Made by a program: the position numbers and the translations under genes. Below are positions 16,530 through 25,500 of a stretch of 64,000 bases of DNA, in pieces. How positions within the stretch are numbered: the first letter of the stretch is position 1; each line of letters opens with the position of its first letter. The DNA is from Candidatus Bathyarchaeota archaeon (lineage in GTDB: Archaea > Thermoproteota > Bathyarchaeia > Bathyarchaeales > SOJC01). The notes below the pieces were generated by a model. The model saw only the letters and a list, made by a program, of their open reading frames with translations. It made no database searches and was not told the origin of the DNA. The stretch lies in NCBI GenBank assembly GCA_023131225.1, contig JAGLZW010000036.1, positions 1 to 64,000 on the forward strand. The letters run 5' to 3'.

Positions 16530-17777
16530 TTAGGAGCCTGCCATCTCAGCTTTTCCAAGCAAGTTGACAAGTATAGGCATCAAGTCTTGCCCTCTGATTC
16601 GACCAAGTCCTCCTTTTGCACATGCCCTTTCACCGAACTCTTTAACATAATCTGTACGGACGTCAGGTCCCATAATCGCAACAGGCACTGGCTCACCGCT
16701 GTGCGCCCTCTTTATCGACGAAGTTGTATGATCCGCAGTCACCACAATAAACGTCTCGTCCATATCAACATTTTTTATGATGTGACCAACCAACGCATCC
16801 ACTTTTTCAATCATCTCTATTTTCTTCTCAGGCTTGCCATCGTGACTTGCAAGATCTGTAGCTTTTACATGAACAAGCACAAAATCGTAGGATTGCAAAG
16901 CCCGTACTGCCGCTCTTGCCTTAGCAATGACATCAGTTTCATACGTTCCCGTAGCTCCTGGAGCCAAAATCAAACGCATCCCAGCAGTCTTACAAACACC
17001 TTTTACAAGAGGCACGGCTGCGATTGCTGCTGGACGAATTCCATAAAGAAGGGCAAGTGGGTCAATCTCAGGTAGCTGTCCAATGCCTCTACAAAGAATC
17101 ATGTTAGCGGGCAGTAATCCTTTCTTCTTTCTTTCTCTGTTCACCGGATGATTTTTCAGCGCTTCGTGGAATTGACGTGTGAGCTTATTTAGAATGTCCG
17201 CAGTGTTTTTTGCTTCTCTACTTCCTTCAAGGGGACGAGCATTTGAGACTTTGACTCCGGTTTTATGGGGATCGGTGTCAGAAACCATGACGGACAGGTT
17301 TGGTCCGCTGAGGCGCAGTATTGCGCGATGTTGAACGGTGTTTCTAAACAGCACGCCACCTACTTGGGGTGGGTCTGCTCGAAGTGAATCCTCAATGGCA
17401 ACTGTCAACTTCGCTGCATCATCGTTCTCTATTCTTCCCGCTCTTCTATCTATTACCTTGAGCTCCTCGTCGACAGTGGCAAAGTTGCATCGAAAAGCTA
17501 AGTCGTTTGGAAGAATGTCTATTTCTGAGCCAATTGCTTCTAATGCACCCCTTCCAGTGTAAACTTCTATTACATCGTAGCCCAGTAGAGCAAGGTGAGC
17601 TGTGTCGCTTCCTGGAGGAATGCCTGGTGCTATGACATCTATCATGCCGCAGATGCCAAACTCTGCTACCCGATTGAGGGACGGTTTTTTAGCTGTTTCT
17701 AACGGGGTTTTGGCGTTTAGTTCTTTGAGGGGAACATCCGCCATTCCATCTGCGATAATGAGAACGACCTTCATCAA
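16530..17777 (-). CDS. apgM: 2,3-bisphosphoglycerate-independent phosphoglycerate mutase, archaeal type
   Basis: A 415-residue alkaline-phosphatase-superfamily enzyme that interconverts 3- and 2-phosphoglycerate. Metal-binding and catalytic motifs are visible: IIADGMADVPL at the N-terminus, PPGSDTAHLALLGYD, HVKATDLASHDGKPEKK and VTADHTTSSIKRAHSGEPVP. The length is standard for ApgM (about 410). It serves glycolysis/gluconeogenesis and connects to the glycerate 2-kinase (46067), which produces 2-phosphoglycerate. Starts MMKVV; the second ATG is an equal candidate. Confidence 0.95.
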   Translation of the reverse strand: MMKVVLIIADGMADVPLKELNAKTPLETAKKPSLNRVAEFGICGMIDVIAPGIPPGSDTAHLALLGYDVIEVYTGRGALEAIGSEIDILPNDLAFRCNFATVDEELKVIDRRAGRIENDDAAKLTVAIEDSLRADPPQVGGVLFRNTVQHRAILRLSGPNLSVMVSDTDPHKTGVKVSNARPLEGSREAKNTADILNKLTRQFHEALKNHPVNRERKKKGLLPANMILCRGIGQLPEIDPLALLYGIRPAAIAAVPLVKGVCKTAGMRLILAPGATGTYETDVIAKARAAVRALQSYDFVLVHVKATDLASHDGKPEKKIEMIEKVDALVGHIIKNVDMDETFIVVTADHTTSSIKRAHSGEPVPVAIMGPDVRTDYVKEFGERACAKGGLGRIRGQDLMPILVNLLGKAEMAGS

Positions 17778-17859
17778 CAGGCAACCCTATCCCCCTATTA
17801 TTTTCTCGGCATAATTAGAGTTGCTGTTCTCCTTTGATTATAAGGTGTGTGTTTGAAAG

Positions 17860-17865
17860 AAAAAA
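17860..17865 (-). terminator. Short T-run downstream of the SEC-C gene
   Basis: Six T on the minus strand about 35 bases after the stop codon of the 17899-17994 gene. A weak candidate archaeal terminator. Confidence 0.25.
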
Positions 17866-17898
17866 GGTGTGATATGCTTCTTGGCTATTTTTGTGTGC

Positions 17899-17994
17899 TT
17901 ATTCTCCGCAACATTCTTTATACTTCTTTCCGCTTCCACAATTACATGGATCGTCAGGTTCGGGTTTTGCTTTTTTAGATCCACAACAAGACAT
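17899..17994 (-). CDS. 31-residue SEC-C zinc-motif microprotein
   Basis: The ORF starts MSCCGSKKAKPEPDDP and finishes with CNCGSGKKYKECCGE. The last part is a full SEC-C motif (C-x-C-x8-C-C), the Zn-binding module found at the C-terminus of SecA and in many small proteins. An additional CC pair sits at the N-terminus. Nothing but the motif and a short charged linker is present, so it is a stand-alone zinc finger. Similar tiny SEC-C proteins occur across prokaryotes without assigned roles. It is transcribed in the same direction as apgM and the phosphatase gene. Confidence 0.75.
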   Translation of the reverse strand: MSCCGSKKAKPEPDDPCNCGSGKKYKECCGE

Positions 17995-18102
17995 TTTGTT
18001 TTTCACCTTGCTTTCTAGTTTATTTTCTAAACTATTTTAACTTATCGTTTTTACACACGTACAATGTATGAAACATGCGTTGCGAGCTCTCTTGTCATTT
18101 TT

Positions 18103-18501
18103 TTATAGTGAATTGGTCAACTCTGCAACCTTATCTTTGATCTGATTGAATATCTTCCCAGTGTATCCATGGGGTAAAAAGTACGGATCGTCAATGTTCC
18201 ACACAACAATTTTGCTTGCACATTGTGGGCACTTGTTCAAGATGCTTTCTTTGTGTTTAGGCTTCATAGCTACGATAAGATCGTAGTTCCCAAGTTCTTT
18301 CTCATCTAAACTCTCGGGGGCACGCTTCAGATATTCTTGAGCGTTTTCTTTTGCTAAATATGTTTTTGCAACTTCAGATATTGGAATTGCTGGATCCGTC
18401 CCTGCAGAGTTTACCTCGACTTCTGGCTTGGACTTCTTCAGTAAAGCTTCTGCTACGGGACTCCGATAAGCATTTCCCGAGCACACAAACAAAATTTTCA
18501 T
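18103..18501 (-). CDS. Low-molecular-weight protein tyrosine phosphatase / arsenate-reductase-like
   Basis: A 132-residue LMW-PTP fold. The P-loop is VCSGNAYRSPVAEALL (C-x5-R-S) at residues 6-21, and the general-acid Asp is in DDPYFLP near residue 106. It dephosphorylates phosphotyrosine or, in related members, reduces arsenate. The resolving cysteines of arsenate reductases are not placed as in ArsC: the only others are the CPQC pair, which might bind metal. Phosphatase is the better reading. It appears to be a single gene. Confidence 0.85.
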   Translation of the reverse strand: MKILFVCSGNAYRSPVAEALLKKSKPEVEVNSAGTDPAIPISEVAKTYLAKENAQEYLKRAPESLDEKELGNYDLIVAMKPKHKESILNKCPQCASKIVVWNIDDPYFLPHGYTGKIFNQIKDKVAELTNSL

Positions 18502-18601
18502 ACAAATCCCGTTGGCGTAAGTTTCTAACGTATAGACTGACTCAAGGCTTTATAAATTCCGCAATTCTTCCTTCTGCTTAGGGAGTTCTAGAACGAGAAA
18601 C

Positions 18602-19108
18602 TTAGTGGGTTCTGCTTTCTATAGCTTCCTCAAAGCCCAGAGGCTTGCTAGGCGTTATTACATAATTTCTTCGGTCTGTCTTGATAATAAGACCGTCTCT
18701 GAAGTTCGTTATAGTTAGGAATGCTCTTCCAAGGCCTGGAATGTGATAGTACCCACCATGAAAGCTGGCACCGAAAAGCCTGATGCCGAAAGGTATGAGT
18801 ATCTTCTCAACCGACTTCACGGATTTTAGAGGTATAGTCTTGCTTCCGCCTATGAGTATGGTAGTCTTTATGATGAGTTCGTCATCTGTTAAGATGTATC
18901 TGGTTCGGTAGAGCGACACTAATATCATTAGCATAATCACCCCTACAAAAGCTGAAACGATTGATGCCACTATTCCAAAAATAACTTCCATTGGTGTGAA
19001 AAAAGCAGCGTAAACGAAAAACACTGTTATTGTCAAAATGAAAAGAGTTAGAATCCAATATGCCAAGGCTGTGGTCTTAGAAACTTCGGGTTTGTTGATG
19101 ATGTTCAT
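18602..19108 (-). CDS. Membrane protein with bacterial-type PH domain
   Basis: 168 residues. Two transmembrane helices (about 15-38 and 43-66) are followed by a PH-like beta-domain (RYILTDDELIIKTTILIGGS ... IPLKSVKSVEKI). This is the bPH/YdbS-like arrangement of paired small membrane proteins of unknown function. It starts 20 bases after the next gene (19128) and is co-transcribed with it. Confidence 0.7.
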   Translation of the reverse strand: MNIINKPEVSKTTALAYWILTLFILTITVFFVYAAFFTPMEVIFGIVASIVSAFVGVIMLMILVSLYRTRYILTDDELIIKTTILIGGSKTIPLKSVKSVEKILIPFGIRLFGASFHGGYYHIPGLGRAFLTITNFRDGLIIKTDRRNYVITPSKPLGFEEAIESRTH

Positions 19109-19127
19109 CTTAAATGAGCAACTTAGC

Positions 19128-19760
19128 CTATTTCTCTAGTGACTTTCTTATCTTGCGCAGTTCTGCAAGTATCTGCTGGTCTATGTCTTTTACAGGTTTG
19201 ACTTCAGCTTCTGCCTTAACTGCTTCAGGCTTCATTCCTTTAACAAATTTCATTACAACATCTTTTACCTCTTCGAAATTCTTTATTCCAAAGATAACTG
19301 CTTCTGCAGCTTTTCCACCACTGCTACTTGTTCCCGAGAAACCCGCAGTTTGAATTGAGAGTTTGCCTAATCCAAAATGCCTAGAAATTGGGCCTTGGTA
19401 GAGGCTAACGTTAGTTATACGATTGTAAGGCACAAAACTCTCAGTTTTCCACCATACCCCTCTTGAAATCGCGATCTTGTCATCTTCCAAAACATAGCAT
19501 ATTGAAGAATGAAACTTGGGAATCCAATACAACGTGATTGCAACAGCAACAAGAATAGGAACAAAGAATGAAAAGGCAATCATAATTCCAGCTTCTATCC
19601 ATGAAAGCATGATGAACGCAACAACCGGGATCATCCACCAAAGAAAACCGCCTAATAACACGATCGCAAGATAAACCTGATAAAGCGTCTTCAGCTCAAC
19701 ATCTGCCCCGAATTCCGTTTCAACAACCACACTAACACATCCAAGTAAGAATGCGCTCAT
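19128..19760 (-). CDS. YdbS-like membrane PH-domain protein (bPH2)
   Basis: 210 residues: two adjacent transmembrane hairpins (about 28-50 and 57-80), then a bPH2 domain with the signature YVLEDDKIAISRGVWWKTESFVPYNRITNVS and GLGKLSIQTAG, a short Ser/Gly-rich loop and a charged C-terminal helix (DIDQQILAELRKIRKSLEK). It forms a two-gene operon with 18602. Family members are membrane-associated with unknown biochemical role; bacterial ydbST is linked to antimicrobial-peptide resistance. Internal GTG codons near residue 10 are alternative starts. Confidence 0.78.
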   Translation of the reverse strand: MSAFLLGCVSVVVETEFGADVELKTLYQVYLAIVLLGGFLWWMIPVVAFIMLSWIEAGIMIAFSFFVPILVAVAITLYWIPKFHSSICYVLEDDKIAISRGVWWKTESFVPYNRITNVSLYQGPISRHFGLGKLSIQTAGFSGTSSSGGKAAEAVIFGIKNFEEVKDVVMKFVKGMKPEAVKAEAEVKPVKDIDQQILAELRKIRKSLEK

Positions 19761-19834
19761 CTACGCTTTAACTTTTAGTCAATTTCCTCTATTGCATAGA
19801 CTGGGGTAAAAAAAGCCAGTTATGGGACAATGTA

Positions 19835-19922
19835 TGGCGCGGGGTGCGGGATTCGAACCCGCGCGGCCCGATGGACCACAGGCTTAGCAGGCCTGCCCCC
19901 TACCAGGCTAGGGCAACCCCGC
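19835..19922 (-). tRNA. tRNA-Ser(GCT)
   Basis: On the minus strand: acceptor GCGGGGT/ACCCCGC (7 bp), D-arm with CCTGGTAGG, anticodon stem CAGGC/GCCTG with loop CTGCTAA (anticodon GCT), a long variable arm GGTCC-ATC-GGGCC typical of serine tRNA, T-arm GCGGGTTCGAATCCCGC, discriminator G and an encoded CCA. No intron. It reads Ser AGC/AGU codons. The first 15 or so bases are duplicated in direct orientation at 22228-22242. Confidence 0.95.
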
Positions 19923-19924
19923 AA
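19910..19924 (+). repeat. 15-bp direct repeat, tRNA-Ser copy
   Basis: AGGGCAACCCCGCAA covers the 5' end of tRNA-Ser on the opposite strand and two flanking bases. An identical copy lies at 22228-22242, 2318 bases away. Confidence 0.6.
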
Positions 19925-20406
19925 AGGTAACCCTACTTCACTTTCTCGCAAATCCCTGAAAGACTGCTCAACAACTTTATGGCATGTGTTATTTTTGTCT
20001 TTTGCGTTTGTGGACTTGCGTTCGTCCCTAACTTCTGGAGAATATTAGTATCTTTTTTGCACATGGAATTTGTCTCTAAAATACACTTAATGGAAAATCC
20101 GAATATCCCTAGGCTATTACTCAAAGTTTTCTCAGCCAGAAATAGTGACGCAATTAAGCCAAAAATATGAGTATTCGCGCCGTAGGGTTTACCATAATTT
20201 TTAGAGTTGGGACAGGTAGCAGCCAGAGTTACAGAGTATGAAGAACCATGCAGGGGTTTTGGTGAATATTGTGAACAGGTATGAGAGATCTATCGGCAGG
20301 ATTCGAATACGTAACGGAAATGGAAGGTTACAGACTGTTCCGAAAACGAAAATAGCCCAAAGATATTGTGAGTTCGTATATGGATACATTTACATCTTTA
20401 GACAGT

Positions 20407-20437
20407 GGAGATGTCTCCCGCAAACCCCCCGTTTTTT
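20407..20437 (-). repeat. Dispersed hairpin repeat, copy E
   Basis: On the minus strand AAAAAACGGGGGGTTTGCGGG runs into GGGAGA-CA-TCTCC. It is the only copy in this orientation and outside the first 13 kb. It lacks the tRNA-like 3' part. Confidence 0.5.
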
Positions 20438-20467
20438 CCACAAGCCATAAAAACTGAAGAAAAGATG

Positions 20468-20481
20468 CACGTGCGCACGTG
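20468..20481. repeat. Perfect 14-bp palindrome
   Basis: CACGTGCGCACGTG is its own reverse complement. It lies about 120 bases upstream of the frameshifted thioredoxin-like gene. It could be a dimeric protein-binding site; no other evidence. Confidence 0.35.
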
Positions 20482-20596
20482 ATACAACTCACAATATTTC
20501 ATTTTCTTCATTTTAACACAAATATATGTACCAAAAAAGATTTTTCACGCAAAAACTTAAGTCAAACAATTATCAAACTAGTTTTGGTTAAGAACA

Positions 20597-20927
20597 ATGG
20601 AAAAAATTAAGATTTATGTGCACAGCTTCAACATTTCTACTCTCGACTTTGTTGACAAAGAAGGAGCCCAGCACGCCTGCGCCCAAGCAGGAAGTACCGC
20701 ATTCTCAGGTCTGAAACATTATCCAAGCTCTATGGATAACCGCTATTTTTCTGACAAAGAGAGAAACGCTCTTACTGCTGTAGAGAATTTTTGCAGAAAA
20801 AGGGTTCTTAACGAAAATAAGGTTGAGGTTAAAGGGTTTAACGAATCTTCCCACGATCTCATTTCAAGAAAAAGTGGTTCACGGCGTTGCCACAGAAGAT
20901 GCCTTGGAAAAACTTGTAACAACATAG
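20597..20927 (+). pseudogene. Frameshifted thioredoxin/glutaredoxin-like protein
   Basis: The first frame gives MEKIKIYVHSFNISTLDFVD ... FCRKRVLNENKVEVKG. At about 20832-20840 (AAAGGGTTT) the coherent reading moves by one base: the other frame continues LTNLPTISFQEKVVHGVATE then DALEKLVTT and a stop at 20925-20927, which is the standard cis-Pro loop and last helix of a thioredoxin-like fold. Without the shift the first frame runs on as a basic, unlikely sequence to 21109. A one-base insertion in the gene (or a sequencing error) is the simplest reading. No CxxC pair is present. Intact homologues would be expected to be about 110-130 residues. Confidence 0.6.
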
Positions 20928-21069
20928 CATATGCGCGCACGGGCGTCAGCAGCAAGAATACGCGGAGCCAAATAAAATTTGGACGATACTCGTCACACAC
21001 ATCCACCAAACCTTCCAATACTACTATAAAGAATAAACGTCCCAAACATTTCACGGAGAACCCGATCAA

Positions 21070-22182
21070 TTGGGCAAATGCCAAATCTGTAACACTCGCT
21101 CACCTTTAATTTCAGCTCAATTAGGCATTTGCCTAAACTGCATCCGTTTAAAACCAGAAAAAGCTTTACAAAAAAGCAGCCAAATCCACGCCGAAACCCG
21201 ACAAGCCTTCAATTTACCGGCAAAACCGCCACAAACACCCAACGGCATTCAATGCGGCCAATGCGCCAACAAATGCAAAATAGCCGAAGGACAGAAAGGA
21301 TATTGCGGTCTTGTGGAAAACCAAGAAGGCAAGCTAAGACGCCACGGCGGAACACGCGAAAAGGGCATACTACAATGGTACTACGACCCGCTGCCGACAA
21401 ACTGCGTCTCATGGTGGTTCTGTCCAGGATGCACAGGTGCGGGCTATCCAAAATACGCCTACAAACCAAAAGCAGAAATAGGCTACTCGAACCTCGCTGT
21501 TTTCTACGGCAGCTGCAGCACAGACTGCCTCTTCTGCCAAAACTGGCACTACCGCAACCTAGCCCAAAAACGCAAACCCACAATTTCAGCCCAACAGCTA
21601 GCATCAAAAGTTAATGGAAAAACATCATGTATCTGTTTCTTTGGAGGCGACCCGTCTACCCAAATGCCCCACGCCCTAAAGACCAGCCAAACTGCCCTAA
21701 GAGAAGCTTCAGACAAAAACAAGATACTACGTATCTGTTGGGAAACAAACGGTCGAATGCTCCCAAACTATGCACAACAAGCCGCAGAGCTTTCGCTGAA
21801 AAGCGGCGGAAACATGAAATTCGACCTAAAAACATGGAACGAAAACCTCAACAAAGTGCTGTGCGGAACATCAAACAAAGCAACTCTCGAAAACTTCCAA
21901 AAAATAGGCAAAAAATACTATAATCAAAGACCGGAACTCCCTATTCTGACCGCTAGCACCCTGCTAATACCCGGCTACGTGGACACCCAAGAAGTTGAAG
22001 GCATTGCCAAATTTATTGCAGAGATAAGCCCCCAAATTCCTTACACACTTCTAGCTTTCTATCCAGCATACATACTAAACGATTTGCCAACCACAAGCAG
22101 AAAACACGCCCACAACTGCTACATCACCGCGAAAAAACACTTAAATAACGTAAGAATAGGCAACATACACCTACTTTCGTAG
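21070..22182 (+). CDS. Radical SAM protein, pyruvate-formate-lyase-activating-enzyme-like
   Basis: A 370-residue protein. The N-terminal ~75 residues hold zinc-ribbon-like cysteine pairs (CQIC ... CLNC, then CGQCANKC ... CGL). The radical SAM cluster motif is CSTDCLFC (C-x3-C-x2-C) near residue 155, within FYGSCSTDCLFCQNWHYRN, as in the PflA-like / AmmeMemoRadiSam-associated family. GGDPSTQ (SAM-binding GGE-like motif) and WETNGRM follow. It probably generates a 5'-deoxyadenosyl radical to modify a protein or small molecule; the substrate is unknown and no MEMO1/AMMECR1 partner is seen here. TTG start with GGAG upstream. Its start lies about 140 bases after the frameshifted gene. Confidence 0.85.
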   Translation: MGKCQICNTRSPLISAQLGICLNCIRLKPEKALQKSSQIHAETRQAFNLPAKPPQTPNGIQCGQCANKCKIAEGQKGYCGLVENQEGKLRRHGGTREKGILQWYYDPLPTNCVSWWFCPGCTGAGYPKYAYKPKAEIGYSNLAVFYGSCSTDCLFCQNWHYRNLAQKRKPTISAQQLASKVNGKTSCICFFGGDPSTQMPHALKTSQTALREASDKNKILRICWETNGRMLPNYAQQAAELSLKSGGNMKFDLKTWNENLNKVLCGTSNKATLENFQKIGKKYYNQRPELPILTASTLLIPGYVDTQEVEGIAKFIAEISPQIPYTLLAFYPAYILNDLPTTSRKHAHNCYITAKKHLNNVRIGNIHLLS

Positions 22183-22536
22183 GATTCTATCCTACTTTCG
22201 TTCTTTCTTCACACACAATACGCGCGCAGGGCAACCCCGCAATTATCCGCCCTAACTCATATTTGCTCTACCTAGTCGCTTTCCGTAGTCTACTCCAGCC
22301 ACTCATTCACACGATTTATAGTCTGTATTATTTTTGTGTTTCGAGAACAAAAGCTTACGATACACATGGTAAAGTCAAAGCTACCTTGTTCTGCTGTTCT
22401 AGGTTTCAGAGTGACTGTTTTCGCTCACGTGTTTCACAACTTCTAGAAGTATCTCTCAAAGAGAAGAAAGCAAAATAGATGAAAGTTCGATCGTTGAAAG
22501 TAATAGAATCAAATAAGGAAAGAAAAGAGGAAGTTT
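22183..22536. other. Intergenic region with tRNA-Ser 5'-end copy
   Basis: Holds the second 15-bp direct repeat at 22228-22242. A 71-residue plus frame (22263-22478) has no ribosome site or family pattern and is not called. Confidence 0.45.
22228..22242 (+). repeat. 15-bp direct repeat, distal copy
   Basis: AGGGCAACCCCGCAA, identical to 19910-19924 at the 5' end of tRNA-Ser, in the same orientation. The rest of the tRNA is absent, so this is not a second gene. It could be one end of an integrated segment or chance. Confidence 0.45.
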
Positions 22537-25500
22537 CTATTGCTCAGTTTTCTTCGGCGGGGGTTTCTTTTTCTTTTTTATGGCAAAGATGACGACAATC
22601 GCAACGATAGCTACAATGACGCAAGTTATCGAAGCTAGGAACCAGATTTGAGTCCAGAATGGTGATGGTTGTCCAAAGAGAGCCCATATGCTGAAGTGGT
22701 TGACAACAGCCCACACATAATGCTCGTCTGTGTTTATGTGACTTTCAACTGGAATCCACTTGCCTTCCGTGGCGTTCCAATAATGGATCTGCAATGAGCT
22801 TTCGTCCAGCCCTAATTCGGACAGTTGCTCAAGCGTATAGTATATGCGTATGGTGGCATTTACAGCGACGTCTGTTTCGTTGGCAATGATTTCTACATAG
22901 TTACTTAAAGCCTTGAGCGTACCTGGTGGGGGTTCCACATTTTCCGGTAAGGTTGTTACATTTCTTATGGCTATTTCGACAGGCTTGTCGATCTCGGTGA
23001 TTATGAGTTTAGACGAAGTTTTATTCATGGCATCAATTATGAATGGGTTTGTAGCGTTAACAGTCTCTGGATTAGTAATGGTCCCAGTTGTTTGAGAGCC
23101 CTCTATTGATAGATTTATGGTATAGACTCCGCTGTAACTGACGATTAGGGATTTTGTTGTCGAGACCTCCAGGTAAGTAGCCGTGATGTTGTATTCTCCG
23201 TAGGGCATGTATGCATAGTCTACAGCAAAAGTCGTTGTATATCCGAAGTCGTCGGTTGTTAGCGACATATAGAGTGTTCCGTTTGGCCAATACACTTCCA
23301 CAGTTACATTTTGTACGGGGTCGCCCACTTGATCAACTACAAGTACTCTTGCAGTGTATGTTTGCGGTTCAATTTTGAATATTAAATCTTTGATGTTGCT
23401 GATTGATTCGTTATACCAAATCATGTAGCTGTTGTTAGGACCTGTTTCATTAGGCGTCGGTACGCTTCCAGTGCTGATTAAAGTGACAGCATGGGTAACA
23501 TTGTTTCCTCCCTCAACTATCAGTTTAAGCTGTTCTCCTGAACTTGGGAATGGATAATCAGCTGTGAGGTTGAAGAAGCGTTCAAGTTTGAATTGAGTGG
23601 GGTCGGAATCAACGGGGTCTATTGGCGGCGTTAGAGTTAAGTCGTCAAAATCGACTGTAAGAGACGTGTTGCCATAGTTGAAGTTCATCTGGAGTTTGTT
23701 GATGTCGATCGTTGTTTGGTTGAGGAATACTAGCTGCCAAGGTAGCGACTCTACTCCAGTCATTATTTTAAGGAGATTCATCATGACTTGTTTTATGTGG
23801 TTGATTTCAGCGGTGAGATCTCCCTCGATCACATATGTTGATTCGAAATGCACTATGCCGTTTTGGTAAGACATCGACTCATTGTAGGATTCCATTGAGC
23901 AATATGTCGTGTTTAGTAGCAACTCTACGAAAGGTTTGATCTCTAGGGGTGCCACGTCCGGCAATAGAGCAGCGATCTCATCCCAATACTCTGACAAGTT
24001 TGAGGTAGCAGTTAGGTTTACCTGAAATTCCTTGTTTGTACTCGAGTATTCGAGCTTGACTGAAGCGTCTTTTAGCATTGAAAACGTATGATTTAACAAT
24101 TGTAAGGGGATCTCTGGAGGGATGGACATTGGTGGAATATACATAGATGGAATCGGCGGGTATAACATGAGGTTTCCGATATAAGGTATACATGTTACAA
24201 CCTTTCCTATCAAACTCGTATGTGGAACCAGCCAAGGATCTGGACTTGGGTTGTTGTCTCCTTTCGTCTTGAAATACCACTCGCCTGTAGTAGTGTTGAA
24301 GAATTTGTCTACTGCTCTATGTACAACTATGACGTTCGGATCTGACGGTTTGTAGAATGCGATGATGTCACCAGTTTCATTGTTAGCTACGATTTGACTT
24401 GGGTCTGCAATGCTTTCAACTCGTACTATGTCGCCAACCAGCAGAGTGGGGTCCATAGACATACCAGCTACTGCAAAGTATCTGGCCTCTGGCGCAGCAA
24501 GGTATTCTACTAATGATCTTAGATCATAGGCGAATGTTAACGATAAAGAAACTTGTTTTGAACTGACTGTGTATGCCACTTGGAAAGAGAGGGTATCAAC
24601 GGAGGACAGAGTTGCGTTTAACAACGGACATAGCATCATGTTTTGGGCAGGTCCTGACATAATGAACGCCAATGCCTTGATAAAGTTGCCATGTACGGTC
24701 GCGTTGAATGTTACATCTGCGCTGGTGGTTCCATAGGTTGGGGTTGTGGTGAACTGAGTGCATTCAAACAAGCCCATTGTCATATTGTATAAGGAGTGTG
24801 GACCTGTTTCTGGAAGGGTGCTGTTTATTTCTAGAAGCCATTCGTCTAGCGTTGTCTTGTTGAGGGGGAATTGTGGGAAAGGCAGAGGTAACTCAAAGGA
24901 CATGACATCATAAATGAAAGTGATATCACTCATCAGGTTTAGGTCGGTTTGGTTTCCCTGAAACTCTATGTTTATGTCGCCTAATGGAAACCCTGATACC
25001 ATGTGAAACGTGATCGTTCCTTGAGCTACATTGTTAGAGTATTCTCCGACTGCGGAAATGTCGGTAATGTTGAACGGAAACGTTGAAGCAATGTAGGAAG
25101 GCAACGCTGTCAGGAAATCTAGTTGAAGGTTGAAAATTCCATCGGAATACGTCCCGGTTATTGCAACATCTGTAGTGTTGAAGGGATACTCTGCAGCAAT
25201 TCCGGCGGGCAGAGTCATCGTAGCATTAAGTTCGCTTTGAACATTCCCTTCAGAATATGTTTCAAGGATAGAGACTATAGTTGAGTTGAAGGGAAATTCG
25301 GACGCTTCTTTCGGCGGAATTTCCATAATGTAGTCTGCTGATGCCACTACTAAGCCGCCGTCTTTGGTGATTCCTATTACTCCTTGCATTGTGGGACCAG
25401 TGTTCGGACTGTTGACTTCTGACACAACCATGTCAGAGTAATCTAACGCTCCTGCTAACGTTACGGTGCCATTTGGATAGACGATGAACCTTGCTTCTAC

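Larger units (their letters stand above)
19925..20596. other. Gene-poor region beside tRNA-Ser
   Basis: No supported gene. It contains hairpin repeat copy E, a perfect palindrome at 20468-20481 and an AT-rich promoter-like stretch near 20520-20530. Short frames on both strands (for example 20238-20450) lack family patterns and are not called. Confidence 0.5.

Noticed and set aside
20238-20450. 70-residue plus-strand ORF beside hairpin copy E
   Set aside because: Basic composition with no recognised pattern, and its end consists of the repeat itself.
20743-21084. 113-residue minus-strand ORF opposite the thioredoxin-like gene
   Set aside because: It is antisense to a recognisable, though broken, thioredoxin-like gene and runs into the radical SAM gene start.
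22263-22478. 71-residue plus-strand ORF
   Set aside because: No ribosome site and no protein-like pattern.
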